Shown in pieces: positions 46,068-54,357 of a stretch of DNA of 64,000 bases. The notes below the pieces were generated by a model. That model did not search any database, was not told the DNA's origin, and saw nothing but the letters and a program-made list of their open reading frames with translations. The translations under genes and the position numbers were made by a program. Position 1 is the stretch's first letter; each line of letters starts with the position of its first letter. The stretch covers positions 1 through 64,000 of the forward strand of contig JACMNB010000007.1 of assembly GCA_014378845.1 (NCBI GenBank), given 5' to 3'. This DNA comes from Methylotenera sp. (GTDB taxonomy: Bacteria > Pseudomonadota > Gammaproteobacteria > Burkholderiales > Methylophilaceae).

Positions 46068-48278
46068 ATGATATTAAAAGCCTACATTCCATCACTTGAG
46101 CAAACAAAATCTTTTTTATTAAAGTTAAGTCTGATAAGCCTAGGCTATTTTATAGTAGCCTATATTGGCGTCTACCTTTCACCTTACATTAATACCATCA
46201 AATTTTTTGAACTATCTGCAATTGCGATTGCTGCAGTACTTGCGATTAGGTATGGATGGGTGGGTGTCTTAGGGTCAATTTTAGGGTCTGTAATTTATCA
46301 TCTACTGTACCTGCCTTGGCATATTACGCTGGCACTGGCTTTAAGTGCTGGAATGGCTTCCTTTTTATTCAGTTACTTGTTTAGGTTGTTTCACCCACCA
46401 GTTGTTGTTATTAATCAAGTTTCCGCTGTAGCTACTTTTGCTTTTGTTGTAACACCTATCGTGTGCGCTGTTCATACTGCATGTACGGCTTTAATTTTGC
46501 AGCATTATAATTTGATGGTTTGGGATGGCGTAGCGAAGGGCATGCTGATGTGGTGGTTTGATGAATTATTGATTGCCTATTTAACAGTGCCTTTGCTACT
46601 TTCATTGCTCTCATATAAAAAAGTGCATTTTTCAACACATGAGAAGATTGAGGTAGTTGCGATTCTGCTTGGCATGGGCGCGGTATCATGGCTGGCAATG
46701 CATTTTAGTCAATTGCTCGGCTCTTCTGAAATTCTAATTCTAGTGTTATTGGTATTTGTGCTATGGGCATCGCTTAGATTTAACAGCACAATTGCACAAT
46801 TGGCGATTTTTACCGCAACTATTTTCGCGCTTATTACACTTGTTTTTAGTGACCGCACGCCAAACCATGAGCTATATGCGCAAGCACTATTAATGCTTAA
46901 AATCGGCCTTGTGTTGATGATTGTAGGCGGCTTATTTGTTGCTGCAGCATTTTCTGAACGTAATCATGTTGAGACTGAGCTCAACAAACTGGCAAACCAT
47001 GATCCCTTAACTGGCTTGCCTAATCGCATGTATTTTCAAGATTTTATCAGCCGTAGTCTAGCCCATGCGCAAAGGCAAAAGTATCAGGTGTATCTATTGT
47101 TTATTGATTTGAATCGTTTTAAGAAAATCAATGACTCAGAAGGGCATGAGGTGGGGGATGCGGTACTAAAAATTGTTGCGAATAGACTCAATGATGTTCT
47201 GCGCGGCGATGATTTTGTGGCGCGCCTTGGCGGCGATGAGTTTGCGGTGGTATTTACCCATCCTCCAGTAAACAACGCCGCTAGTAATTTGGCCAGAAAA
47301 GTCATCAACATTATATCGCAACCATTTGAGCTGAATGCAAGGCGCTATAGTGTTGGCGCCAGCATCGGCATCAGTGTTTATCCCAACGATACCAATGATG
47401 CTAACACCTTGTTAAGACAGGCAGATTTAGCCATGTACCAAGCCAAAAGCAAGCAAAGCGGCTTTGAATATTTTAGTGAAGAAATGAATATTTTAGCGCA
47501 TGAGCAATTACAAATTGAAAACGGCTTAAGGCAAGCGATAGAAAGAAAAGAGCTGTTGCTCATGTATCAGCCCAAGGTTGATTTGCGTACCAATCAAGTG
47601 GTCGGATTAGAAGCGCTGGTGCGCTGGGTAACCAAAACAGGCGTGATGATTGGCCCCGATAAGTTTATTCCAATTGCCGAAGATGCAGGCCTGATTATAC
47701 CGATAGGACGATTTGTTATTGAAGCAGCCTGCGCGCAATGGGTAATGTGGAATAACGAAGGCCTGAATCCACCACCTATTGCGGTTAATATTTCACCACG
47801 TCAATTCAGCGATCCATCTCTTATCGACGACATAAAAGCGGCGATTAGTTCGACTGGCATGGAGTCGTCGATGTTGCATGTGGAGATTACAGAAAGCGCC
47901 ACCATGGATGACCCAGAAATGACGCTGAAAACACTAGAGCAAATGCACGAACTTAAGCTGCATTTGTATATTGACGATTTTGGTACTGGGCACTCCAACC
48001 TTGGGCAATTAAGGCGCTTGCCCATTGATGCTGTTAAGATAGACAAAAGCTTTATTGACAATATTTTAAGCAATAACGATGATGCAGAAATCGTGACGGC
48101 CATCATCAACTTGGCGCACGCTTTAAAACTTCGCGTTGTAAGCGAGGGTATTGAAACAAAAGCGCAGTTATCTTTATTAAGAGCCTTAGGTTGTGACGAA
48201 ATACAAGGTTACTTGATTAGCAAGCCACTGTTGCCAGACCAAGTCATGCTGTTTTTCAATAGAACAATCGCGCTTTAA
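46068..48278 (+). CDS. MASE1-GGDEF-EAL cyclic-di-GMP protein
   Basis: 736 residues. The N-terminal ~300 residues form about eight membrane helices of MASE1 type (WGVGVLGSILGSVIYHLLYLPW-like region). A GGDEF domain follows with an intact RLGGDEF (388-392), then an EAL domain with LEALVRW (515-517), DDFGTGHSNL and VKIDKSF. Both catalytic motifs look intact, so it could make and degrade c-di-GMP, with net activity set by the membrane sensor. It stands alone between the regulator and a dead IS. It has no obvious link to the metabolic neighbours. Confidence 0.88.
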   Translation: MILKAYIPSLEQTKSFLLKLSLISLGYFIVAYIGVYLSPYINTIKFFELSAIAIAAVLAIRYGWVGVLGSILGSVIYHLLYLPWHITLALALSAGMASFLFSYLFRLFHPPVVVINQVSAVATFAFVVTPIVCAVHTACTALILQHYNLMVWDGVAKGMLMWWFDELLIAYLTVPLLLSLLSYKKVHFSTHEKIEVVAILLGMGAVSWLAMHFSQLLGSSEILILVLLVFVLWASLRFNSTIAQLAIFTATIFALITLVFSDRTPNHELYAQALLMLKIGLVLMIVGGLFVAAAFSERNHVETELNKLANHDPLTGLPNRMYFQDFISRSLAHAQRQKYQVYLLFIDLNRFKKINDSEGHEVGDAVLKIVANRLNDVLRGDDFVARLGGDEFAVVFTHPPVNNAASNLARKVINIISQPFELNARRYSVGASIGISVYPNDTNDANTLLRQADLAMYQAKSKQSGFEYFSEEMNILAHEQLQIENGLRQAIERKELLLMYQPKVDLRTNQVVGLEALVRWVTKTGVMIGPDKFIPIAEDAGLIIPIGRFVIEAACAQWVMWNNEGLNPPPIAVNISPRQFSDPSLIDDIKAAISSTGMESSMLHVEITESATMDDPEMTLKTLEQMHELKLHLYIDDFGTGHSNLGQLRRLPIDAVKIDKSFIDNILSNNDDAEIVTAIINLAHALKLRVVSEGIETKAQLSLLRALGCDEIQGYLISKPLLPDQVMLFFNRTIAL

Positions 48279-48389
48279 TATACACCCAATATGACAAGCA
48301 TCGCTTTCGCAATGCTGGAAGTGAGCTTCGTATGCTCGTTAGCGCGTATAGCCCGCCAATGTTTTGAATGACTAATAACTAAAGTTTAA

Positions 48390-49103
48390 GGGGCTGTAGT
48401 AGATTAGCTTAGATGTTAAGCTAATAAAATGAAGCTAAGTCATTGTAAGTTGTTAAGAAAACAGCAGTTAATGCTGCTCGAATATTTTGTGCTAGAAGTA
48501 ACGGCTAGATTTGCTGCTGATTTATTGGATATTCAACCTAACAGTGCAGCCTTGTTTTACCGTAAATTACGCGAAGTGATCGTGCACTATTTAGAGAAAG
48601 AAGCGCATGAAATATTTGGTGGTGCGATAGAGTTAGACGAGAGTTACTTTGGCGGTGTACGCAAAGGTAAACGTGGTTGAGGTGCGGCTGGCAAAGTCGC
48701 TGTTTTTTGGTATATTAAAGCGCGGTGGCAAGGTGTACACCAAGGTGGTGATTAACACCAAAGCCGAGACGCTAATGCCGCTGATAGCCAGTAAAATAGA
48801 GCATGGCAGCGTTGTTTATACCGATTGCTACCGCAGTTATAACGCATTAGATGTGAGTGATTTTTACCATGAGCGCATTAACCACAGCAAGCTATTTGGA
48901 CGCGGTAAAAATCATATTAATAGTATTGAGAATTTTTGGAATCAAGCCAGGCGCATGTTAAGAAAATATAACGGGATTCCTAAAGAATCGTTCCCACTAT
49001 TCCTCAAAGAATGTGAGTTTAGATTTAATTAAGACACCCCAAAACAGCAACTGAAAATATTAAAGAAGTGGGCTGATATTTAGTGCTAATCTACTACAGC
49101 CCC
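48390..49103 (+). mobile_element. IS1595-family insertion sequence, inactive copy
   Basis: Bounded by perfect 19-bp inverted repeats: GGGGCTGTAGTAGATTAGC at 48390-48408 and its complement at 49085-49103. The 8-bp flanks, AAGTTTAA and TAATTTAA, match imperfectly (6 of 8), so any target duplication is decayed or absent. The internal transposase gene is broken three times. The right end lies 10 bp from the eutC stop codon. Confidence 0.88.
48429..49083 (+). pseudogene. IS1595-family (ISXO2-like) transposase, three lesions
   Basis: The reading starts MKLSHCKLLRKQQLMLLEYF and reaches the catalytic ELDESYFGG region. A TGA at 48678-48680 (Arg CGA to TGA) stops it. An extra T in the six-T run at 48703-48708 then shifts the frame. 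The downstream frame continues FGILKRGGKVYTKVV, VYTDCYRSYNAL and HINSIENFWNQARR (with the last catalytic acidic residues). A further TAA at 49030-49032 cuts off the tail that would end KKWADI at 49083. The element cannot transpose by itself. Confidence 0.88.
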
Positions 49104-49113
49104 TAATTTAATC

Positions 49114-49902
49114 TTAAATTATTTGATTTGGCTGTTTAATCACTTTCACATCACTTTCATCTTTCAAGGCCACGCCTGTCATTTTTAAGTGCATGGCCTC
49201 TTTAGCTAGCCAAACTAGCTTTTTGGCCGCTGCGGCATAGTGCAGGCCTTCAGGGCGTACGTTGGATATACAGTTACGGGCTGCATCACTCAAGCCAAGT
49301 TTAGGATTGTAAGTCAGGTAAATACCTAAACTATCGGGTGAGCTTAGGCCAGGCCGCTCGCCAATCAGCATCGCTACCATACGTGCTTGCAACGCTTGGC
49401 CAATTTCATCGCTTATGGCCACACGTGCCTGTGAGGCAATTACTACGTGGCCAGTATGCCAATCGCCTGGTAAGTGATTGCGCATTTCGGCCAGCAACGG
49501 CGCAACATGTCGCGAGACCGCAAGAGACGACAAGCCGTCGCCAATCACGATTAAAAAATCAATCGGTTTAGTGGATTTGTGCTGCGTGAGTGCGGTTAAA
49601 CTTTGCTCGCTCAATCGGCGACCCCAATCGGGTCGCAGTAAATATGTCGCTCTATCACTTGCCATACTTTTAACGCGAAGCGTGCTAAAACCTTGCGCCT
49701 GCACATCCGCTTCAAGCGCGTTAAAATCCAAAGGCAAATGTACGGCATCGCGCGCCATGGCGTGGCTTAGGCCAAAGTCGAGCACTTCTTTAGTAGGCAA
49801 ACTACTGCCGACGCGACCAATCGCGATGCGGGCGCGGGTGAAGGTTTTAAGCTGTTGCCACGGGTCGGTATGCAGATGGTGTCCTATTGGTTTGTCAGTC
49901 AT
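49114..49902 (-). CDS. eutC: Ethanolamine ammonia-lyase small subunit EutC
   Basis: About 262 residues from ATG 49902, which has AAGG five bases upstream; a codon start four residues earlier at 49914 is possible. It has the EutC motifs DPWQQLKTFTRARIAIGRVG, LDFGLSHAMARDAV, FLIVIGDGLSSLAV and RPGLSSPDSLGIYLTY. With EutB it forms the adenosylcobalamin-dependent enzyme that splits ethanolamine into acetaldehyde and ammonia. It is separated from eutB by a 150-bp gap that contains a hairpin repeat. The stop is next to the dead IS1595 copy. Confidence 0.92.
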   Translation of the reverse strand: MTDKPIGHHLHTDPWQQLKTFTRARIAIGRVGSSLPTKEVLDFGLSHAMARDAVHLPLDFNALEADVQAQGFSTLRVKSMASDRATYLLRPDWGRRLSEQSLTALTQHKSTKPIDFLIVIGDGLSSLAVSRHVAPLLAEMRNHLPGDWHTGHVVIASQARVAISDEIGQALQARMVAMLIGERPGLSSPDSLGIYLTYNPKLGLSDAARNCISNVRPEGLHYAAAAKKLVWLAKEAMHLKMTGVALKDESDVKVIKQPNQII

Positions 49903-49947
49903 AAAAGCCTTCATACGTTTTATACACCATATATAACGTATCGTTTA

Positions 49948-50037
49948 CCGTCTTTCTGAGCAAAGCGAAGAATCCAGTTTTCTGCAGCTTGATTATGGAT
50001 TCTTCACCTAGAAAAAACTTAGGCTCAGAATGACGGT
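49948..50037. repeat. Inverted repeat 'CCGTC..TTCTGAG' within the eutB-eutC gap
   Basis: CCGTCTTTCTGAGCAAAGCG plus AAGAATCCAG on the left is answered by GGATTCTTCACC and CTCAGAATGACGG on the right. It forms a long imperfect hairpin of a type widely dispersed in proteobacterial genomes ('CGTCATTCTGAG...AAGAATCCA'). It would be transcribed inside the eutBC mRNA. Confidence 0.7.
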
Positions 50038-50058
50038 TGAGTGTATATTTGTATAACA

Positions 50059-51459
50059 TCAAGCTGCGCTCAACAAATGTTTTGGCATATTTTGCAACAT
50101 ATGGTGCGCGTTTTGAATCGGCTGCACTTGTCCATTTGCATCCATAATCTGCATTTTTTTAAGCCAAACTTCGAACTCTGGCGCGGCTTTTAGGCCGAGC
50201 ACTTTGCGCAAATAGAGCGCGTCATGAAAGGAAGTCGTTTGGTAGTTCAGCATAATGTCATCCGCACCTGGAATGCCCATAATAAAAGTCAGCCCCGCCG
50301 TTGCCAGCAACGTCATCAGCGTGTCCATATCGTCTTGGTCAGCCTCTGCATGGTTGGTGTAACAAACATCACAACCTAGCGGCACACCAAGTAGTTTGCC
50401 GCAAAAATGGTCTTCTAACCCAGCACGGATAATCTGTTTGCCATCGTACAGGTATTCAGGTCCGATAAAACCAACAACGGTGTTGGTGAGTAAGGGCGAC
50501 AAATGCCGCGCAACCGCGTAAGCGCGGGCTTCGCAAGTTTGTTGATCGACGCCAAAATTAGCGTTGCCAGACAGCGCCGAACCTTGGCCAGTCTCAAAAT
50601 ACATCACATTGTTGCCTACTGTTCCGCGATTGAGTGACAGCGCCGCCGATTGTGCCTCTTTAAGCAATGCAATATCAATACCAAAACTTTTATTGGCTTT
50701 TTCGGTGCCCGCTATCGATTGAAACACTAAATCTAGCGGTGCGCCGCGGTTAATCAGCTCAATTTGGTTGGTGACATGCGTGAGAATGCACGATTGCGTA
50801 GGAATTTCGTACTGATTAATCACTTCATCCACCAAGTAATACAAATCCATCAGCGCGGGCAAGCTATCCGTTGCCGGGTTAATGCCAATCACGGCGTCAC
50901 CCGCGCCATAAAGCAAACCATCGAGCATAGAAGCGGCAATGCCGCGCATATCGTCAGTCGGGTGATTGGGCTGCAAGCGAACAGATATGTGGCCTGGCAA
51001 GCCGATGGTGTTTCTAAATGCGGTCGTCACATGACATTTTTTGGCCACCAAAATTAAATCTTGATTGCGCATCAATTTGCTCACAGCGGCCGCCATTTCT
51101 GGCGTAATACCAGCTGCAACGCGTTTTAAAGTGGCAGAATCTGCAATATCCGAAAGTAACCAATCGCGAAAATCGCCCACGGTTAAATGGCCAATCTCCG
51201 CAAAGGCTTGTTTGTCGTGTGTATCGACAATCAGCCGCGTCACTTCGTCCGTTTCATACGGAATAATCAAATCCTCTAAAAAGGTTTTTAGCGGAATTTC
51301 TGCCAAGCACATACGCGCGGCCATGCGCTCTGCATAAGTATCTGCCGCCACACCCGCTAAATAATCACCCGATCGCGCTGGCGTTGCTTTTGCAAGCACA
51401 GCTTTTAAATCAGCAAACTGATAGGTTTGAGTGCCAACACTATAATGAAATGCGCTCAT
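50059..51459 (-). CDS. eutB: Ethanolamine ammonia-lyase large subunit EutB
   Basis: 466 residues, standard for EutB. Conserved text includes GDYLAGVAADTYAERMAARMCLAEIPL, VDTHDKQAFAEIGHLTVGDFRDWLL, GLPGHISVRLQPNHPTDDMRGIAASMLDG and FIMGIPGADDIMLNYQTTSFHDALYLR. It carries the substrate and cobalamin site. No eut microcompartment, eutA reactivase or eutR regulator is visible, so this is the short eutBC form with transport presumably by an APC permease. It is divergent from the riboswitch-led permease unit. Acetaldehyde oxidation must be encoded elsewhere. Confidence 0.93.
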   Translation of the reverse strand: MSAFHYSVGTQTYQFADLKAVLAKATPARSGDYLAGVAADTYAERMAARMCLAEIPLKTFLEDLIIPYETDEVTRLIVDTHDKQAFAEIGHLTVGDFRDWLLSDIADSATLKRVAAGITPEMAAAVSKLMRNQDLILVAKKCHVTTAFRNTIGLPGHISVRLQPNHPTDDMRGIAASMLDGLLYGAGDAVIGINPATDSLPALMDLYYLVDEVINQYEIPTQSCILTHVTNQIELINRGAPLDLVFQSIAGTEKANKSFGIDIALLKEAQSAALSLNRGTVGNNVMYFETGQGSALSGNANFGVDQQTCEARAYAVARHLSPLLTNTVVGFIGPEYLYDGKQIIRAGLEDHFCGKLLGVPLGCDVCYTNHAEADQDDMDTLMTLLATAGLTFIMGIPGADDIMLNYQTTSFHDALYLRKVLGLKAAPEFEVWLKKMQIMDANGQVQPIQNAHHMLQNMPKHLLSAA

Positions 51460-51639
51460 GTTTTGTCTTTAAATAAACGTTGCGTACAAGGCTTTATTAT
51501 GCAACTGAGCTCAAGGCTATTGCAAGCATGTTTTTAAGATAGGTTGACTACGTGCAACAAGATTGAACATTAAAATTTAAAAATAGTTGTAATTAATTTT
51601 AAGTAAGCCTATAGTCAAAGTTGTAACAAAAAGTATCAA

Positions 51640-51755
51640 AAAGACAACTAGGGTTCCGACTTTTTTACAAGAGTGTCTGGTCCAAGAGTTATCGGCCAAA
51701 CTGGTTTACCTAAACTTCATTTGGCTACACGGAGGGATAAAAGCCCGGGAGGCGC
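51640..51755 (+). ncRNA. ykkC-class riboswitch, guanidine-I-like
   Basis: All three conserved blocks of the ykkC aptamer are present in order: CTAGGGTTCCG (51648-51658), CTGGTCCAAGAG (51677-51688) and ACACGGAGGGATAAAAGCCC followed by GGGAG (51727-51751). Between the last two, GCCAAA...TTTGGC forms the variable P2 stem, and GGG-ATAAAA-GCCC forms P3. This agrees with guanidine-I RNAs. The related ppGpp, PRPP and nucleotide-binding ykkC subtypes share the core and cannot be fully excluded by eye. A six-T run follows at 51757-51762, but I see no clean terminator stem, so the control mode is unclear. It precedes the gene at 51810. Confidence 0.85.
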
Positions 51756-51809
51756 GTTTTTTAAATGCTGCTTTTCAATTTTTATTGCTTTTATAACCGT
51801 GGAGCTAAT

Positions 51810-52562
51810 ATGCAATCTGCAACGACAAGACAAGTCCTTAAAACACTCGCTAGCAAGCCTGTACCTGCTCATTACATTGGCGTATGGCAACGGCATCTGC
51901 TTGAAACCACCACCATTAAAGACGATAGCTCGCTGGTATTGTGGATGCAATCGCAGCATTACCACATTGATGTGCGTATTCCTGCTACATGCACTGGGTT
52001 CCAAGCTGTGAGCGCATTGCAAGACTATTCTGATGAAGAGTTGATGTTGTTAGCGAGTCAGCAAGGCTTTGCGGGCTTAACGCATGTCACATCAAACACC
52101 TCGCAATCATCTGACGTATGTCAATGGGTGCGCGAGATAGACTACCAAACCCCGACTGATGCGCGTGATATTGGCAAAATGGTGTTTACCGATGCCGATA
52201 CCGTGATTGAAACTGGCGTGGATGATGCTTATCTTGAGGTTTGGCGACGACTTAAAAATAGCCAAGAACCCTGTATTTTTGAGATGACAACGGGTATTAA
52301 TCGCAAAGGTTTAAAAATCCATGCCTACTTAATGCTGGTTGCTGATTACGTTGCCTATGCGCGACCGCGCGCGACAAGTTTACCTAAAGCACCATCATTA
52401 ATTAATGCCATACAAGTGCATAAACCAGACCGTGCGCAGCTATTAGATTGGCTAGATATGGAAATTTCTTTTGGCGAAATGGTGGATGACAATCACTGGA
52501 AAATAAAACATTCTACTTTGCCATTTAAGCAAAATTCAATCGTCGAATTACCAAACAAATAA
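51810..52562 (+). CDS. Uncharacterised riboswitch-controlled protein
   Basis: 250 residues from ATG 51810, which has GGAG five bases upstream; a longer frame from 51765 runs into the riboswitch tail. No signal peptide or membrane helix. It reads as mostly beta structure: HYIGVWQRHLLETTT near residue 22 with a lipocalin-like G-x-W, HYHIDVRIP, QQGFAGLTHV, CQWVREIDYQTP, DIGKMVFTDADTVIETG, YLEVWRRL, VADYVAYARPR. I recall similar proteins of about 240 residues annotated only as hypothetical. A lipocalin-like ligand-binding role is a guess from the text. It is followed within 30 bp by a permease gene, so the two are likely one operon under the riboswitch. Confidence 0.75.
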   Translation: MQSATTRQVLKTLASKPVPAHYIGVWQRHLLETTTIKDDSSLVLWMQSQHYHIDVRIPATCTGFQAVSALQDYSDEELMLLASQQGFAGLTHVTSNTSQSSDVCQWVREIDYQTPTDARDIGKMVFTDADTVIETGVDDAYLEVWRRLKNSQEPCIFEMTTGINRKGLKIHAYLMLVADYVAYARPRATSLPKAPSLINAIQVHKPDRAQLLDWLDMEISFGEMVDDNHWKIKHSTLPFKQNSIVELPNK

Positions 52563-52589
52563 CGAATCAATTTTTTTAGGGAGAAAGTA

Positions 52590-54070
52590 ATGAATAATTC
52601 AAAACTTACTAACACCGTACTTAATAGCGATGCCGCAGAACTAAAAAAAATGGGCTACGAGCAAGAATTAAACCGACATATGAGCGGATTTTCTAATTTC
52701 GCGATTTCGTTCTCTATTATTTGTATTTTAGCGGGCTGCATTACTGCCTTTCCACAAGCGCTAGGTGCTGGCGGCGGCGCATCTATTGGTATTGGTTGGT
52801 TAGTTGATGCTTCATTTACCATCATCGTTTCGCTATGCATGGCACAAATTGCCTCTAGCTACCCAACCGCAGGCGGCTTGTACCACTGGGGCTCTATTTT
52901 AGGCGGCAGAGGTTTTGGTTGGTGCACTGCTTGGTTTAATTTATTGGGTATTATTTTTGTAGTGGCATCGGTTAATTTTGGCGTATATGACCCCATGTTT
53001 AAAACGCTGATTGCGCCGTTATTAGGCATTAACCCAGACAGTAGAATTACTTTTTCCAAACAACATTTATAGCTGCAATCACGGTTATTCAAGCCGTGAT
53101 GATATATCGCTTTCCAAAATTGACAACTAGGGTTACCGATTTATCGGGCTACTTCATTTTTATAACTGCCTTGGTTTTGCCAATATCCTTATTAATTTAT
53201 AGCCCCGTGAATTTAGATTTTTCGCGCCTAGTAGCATTTACCAATTTTACTGGTGCAGAAGGCAGTATTTGGCCGAGAATGGAAGGCATGTTCTTGCCAT
53301 TTATAACGGGTTTATTGCTGAGCATATACACTATCACTGGTTTTGATGGCTCTGCCCATACTGCTGAAGAAACGCACGATGCTGCCAAAACCGTGGCTAA
53401 AGGGATTATTAACGCCGTGGTTTATTCGGCGATTTTTGGATATATCATGGTGTGTACGTTTGTATTGGTGATGACAAACTTGGCAGAAGGCGTTAAACAA
53501 GGACTGGGCTTTTTTGATGCGCTAATGAGCTCACTGCCAACAGGCTTAAGAACCATATTAGGTATTACGATATTTATTCTTAACTTTTTATGCGGTTTGG
53601 CTTGCTTAACCTCTTGCTCACGCATGATGTTTGCCTTTGCGCGCGACGGTGGTTTGCCAGCCTCAGGTTTTTTGCGAAAAATTCATCCCACATTAAAAAC
53701 CCCTGTTGCTGCTGTGTGGGTTTCAGGCGCGCTTGCTGTTGCAGCTACTTTATATGGCGACGCGTTTTTTGTATTGGCTGCGGGCAGTGCAGTGTTTTTA
53801 CACCTTTCTTACACCATGCCAATTGCGGCAGGCTTATTGGCAGAAGGCAAAACATGGAAACACAAAGGCCCATTTAGTTTGGGCGGATTTTCCAAAATAT
53901 TGGCTGTGCTGGCAGTGATTGGCGGCGCATTTGTACAATTTATTGGCATGAAACCACCCAATGAAAAAGTGTTTTATTTGATGATTGCCATGCTTATTGT
54001 TATGGCAGTGTTCTGGTTTGTATTAAGTGAACGAAACCGCTTTAAAGGCCCACCGATTATTAAAGAATAG
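52590..54070 (+). pseudogene. APC-family permease split by a one-base frameshift
   Basis: The first part (52590-53072) matches residues 1-~150 of the intact paralogue at 54358, with the same DAAELKKMGYEQELNRHM start. The frame is lost in the five-T run at 53051-53055. Adding one T there gives RITFFQTTFIAAITVIQAV, which aligns without gaps to the paralogue and leads into the open frame to 54070, for a total of ~493 residues. It is therefore either a genuine recent inactivation, a slippage-prone switch, or a sequence error. The membrane helices of both halves look otherwise undamaged. The start is preceded by AGGGAG. Confidence 0.85.
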
Positions 54071-54357
54071 ATGCTGTCAATTAATCGCTAATTTAATTGG
54101 TTCAACCCTACCAACTCTGCGCTTGCGTATAGTGGGATTTTTTTACTATGCACATTTAGTAGTTTCGTATCCAAATTAGCTTACTTTTGCTATCTATGTC
54201 GTAAATGGTATGTATCGTTGTCGCAAACTGGTACTTGCATTCGTTGATTATAAATTTATACTGATATTGTTTTTGTAAAATTAACAAATGTTATAAAACA
54301 TTATAAAGGCAATATTCAGCAGCTATTAGACGTTCATCTTTTTAAAGGGGTAAAGAA

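Noticed and set aside
48649-49032. Independent 127-residue gene inside the IS
   Set aside because: It is the frameshifted C-terminal half of the IS1595 transposase, continuous in homology with 48429-48680.
54071-54357. A second riboswitch before the intact permease
   Set aside because: None of the conserved ykkC blocks recur in this gap and no other aptamer signature was seen.
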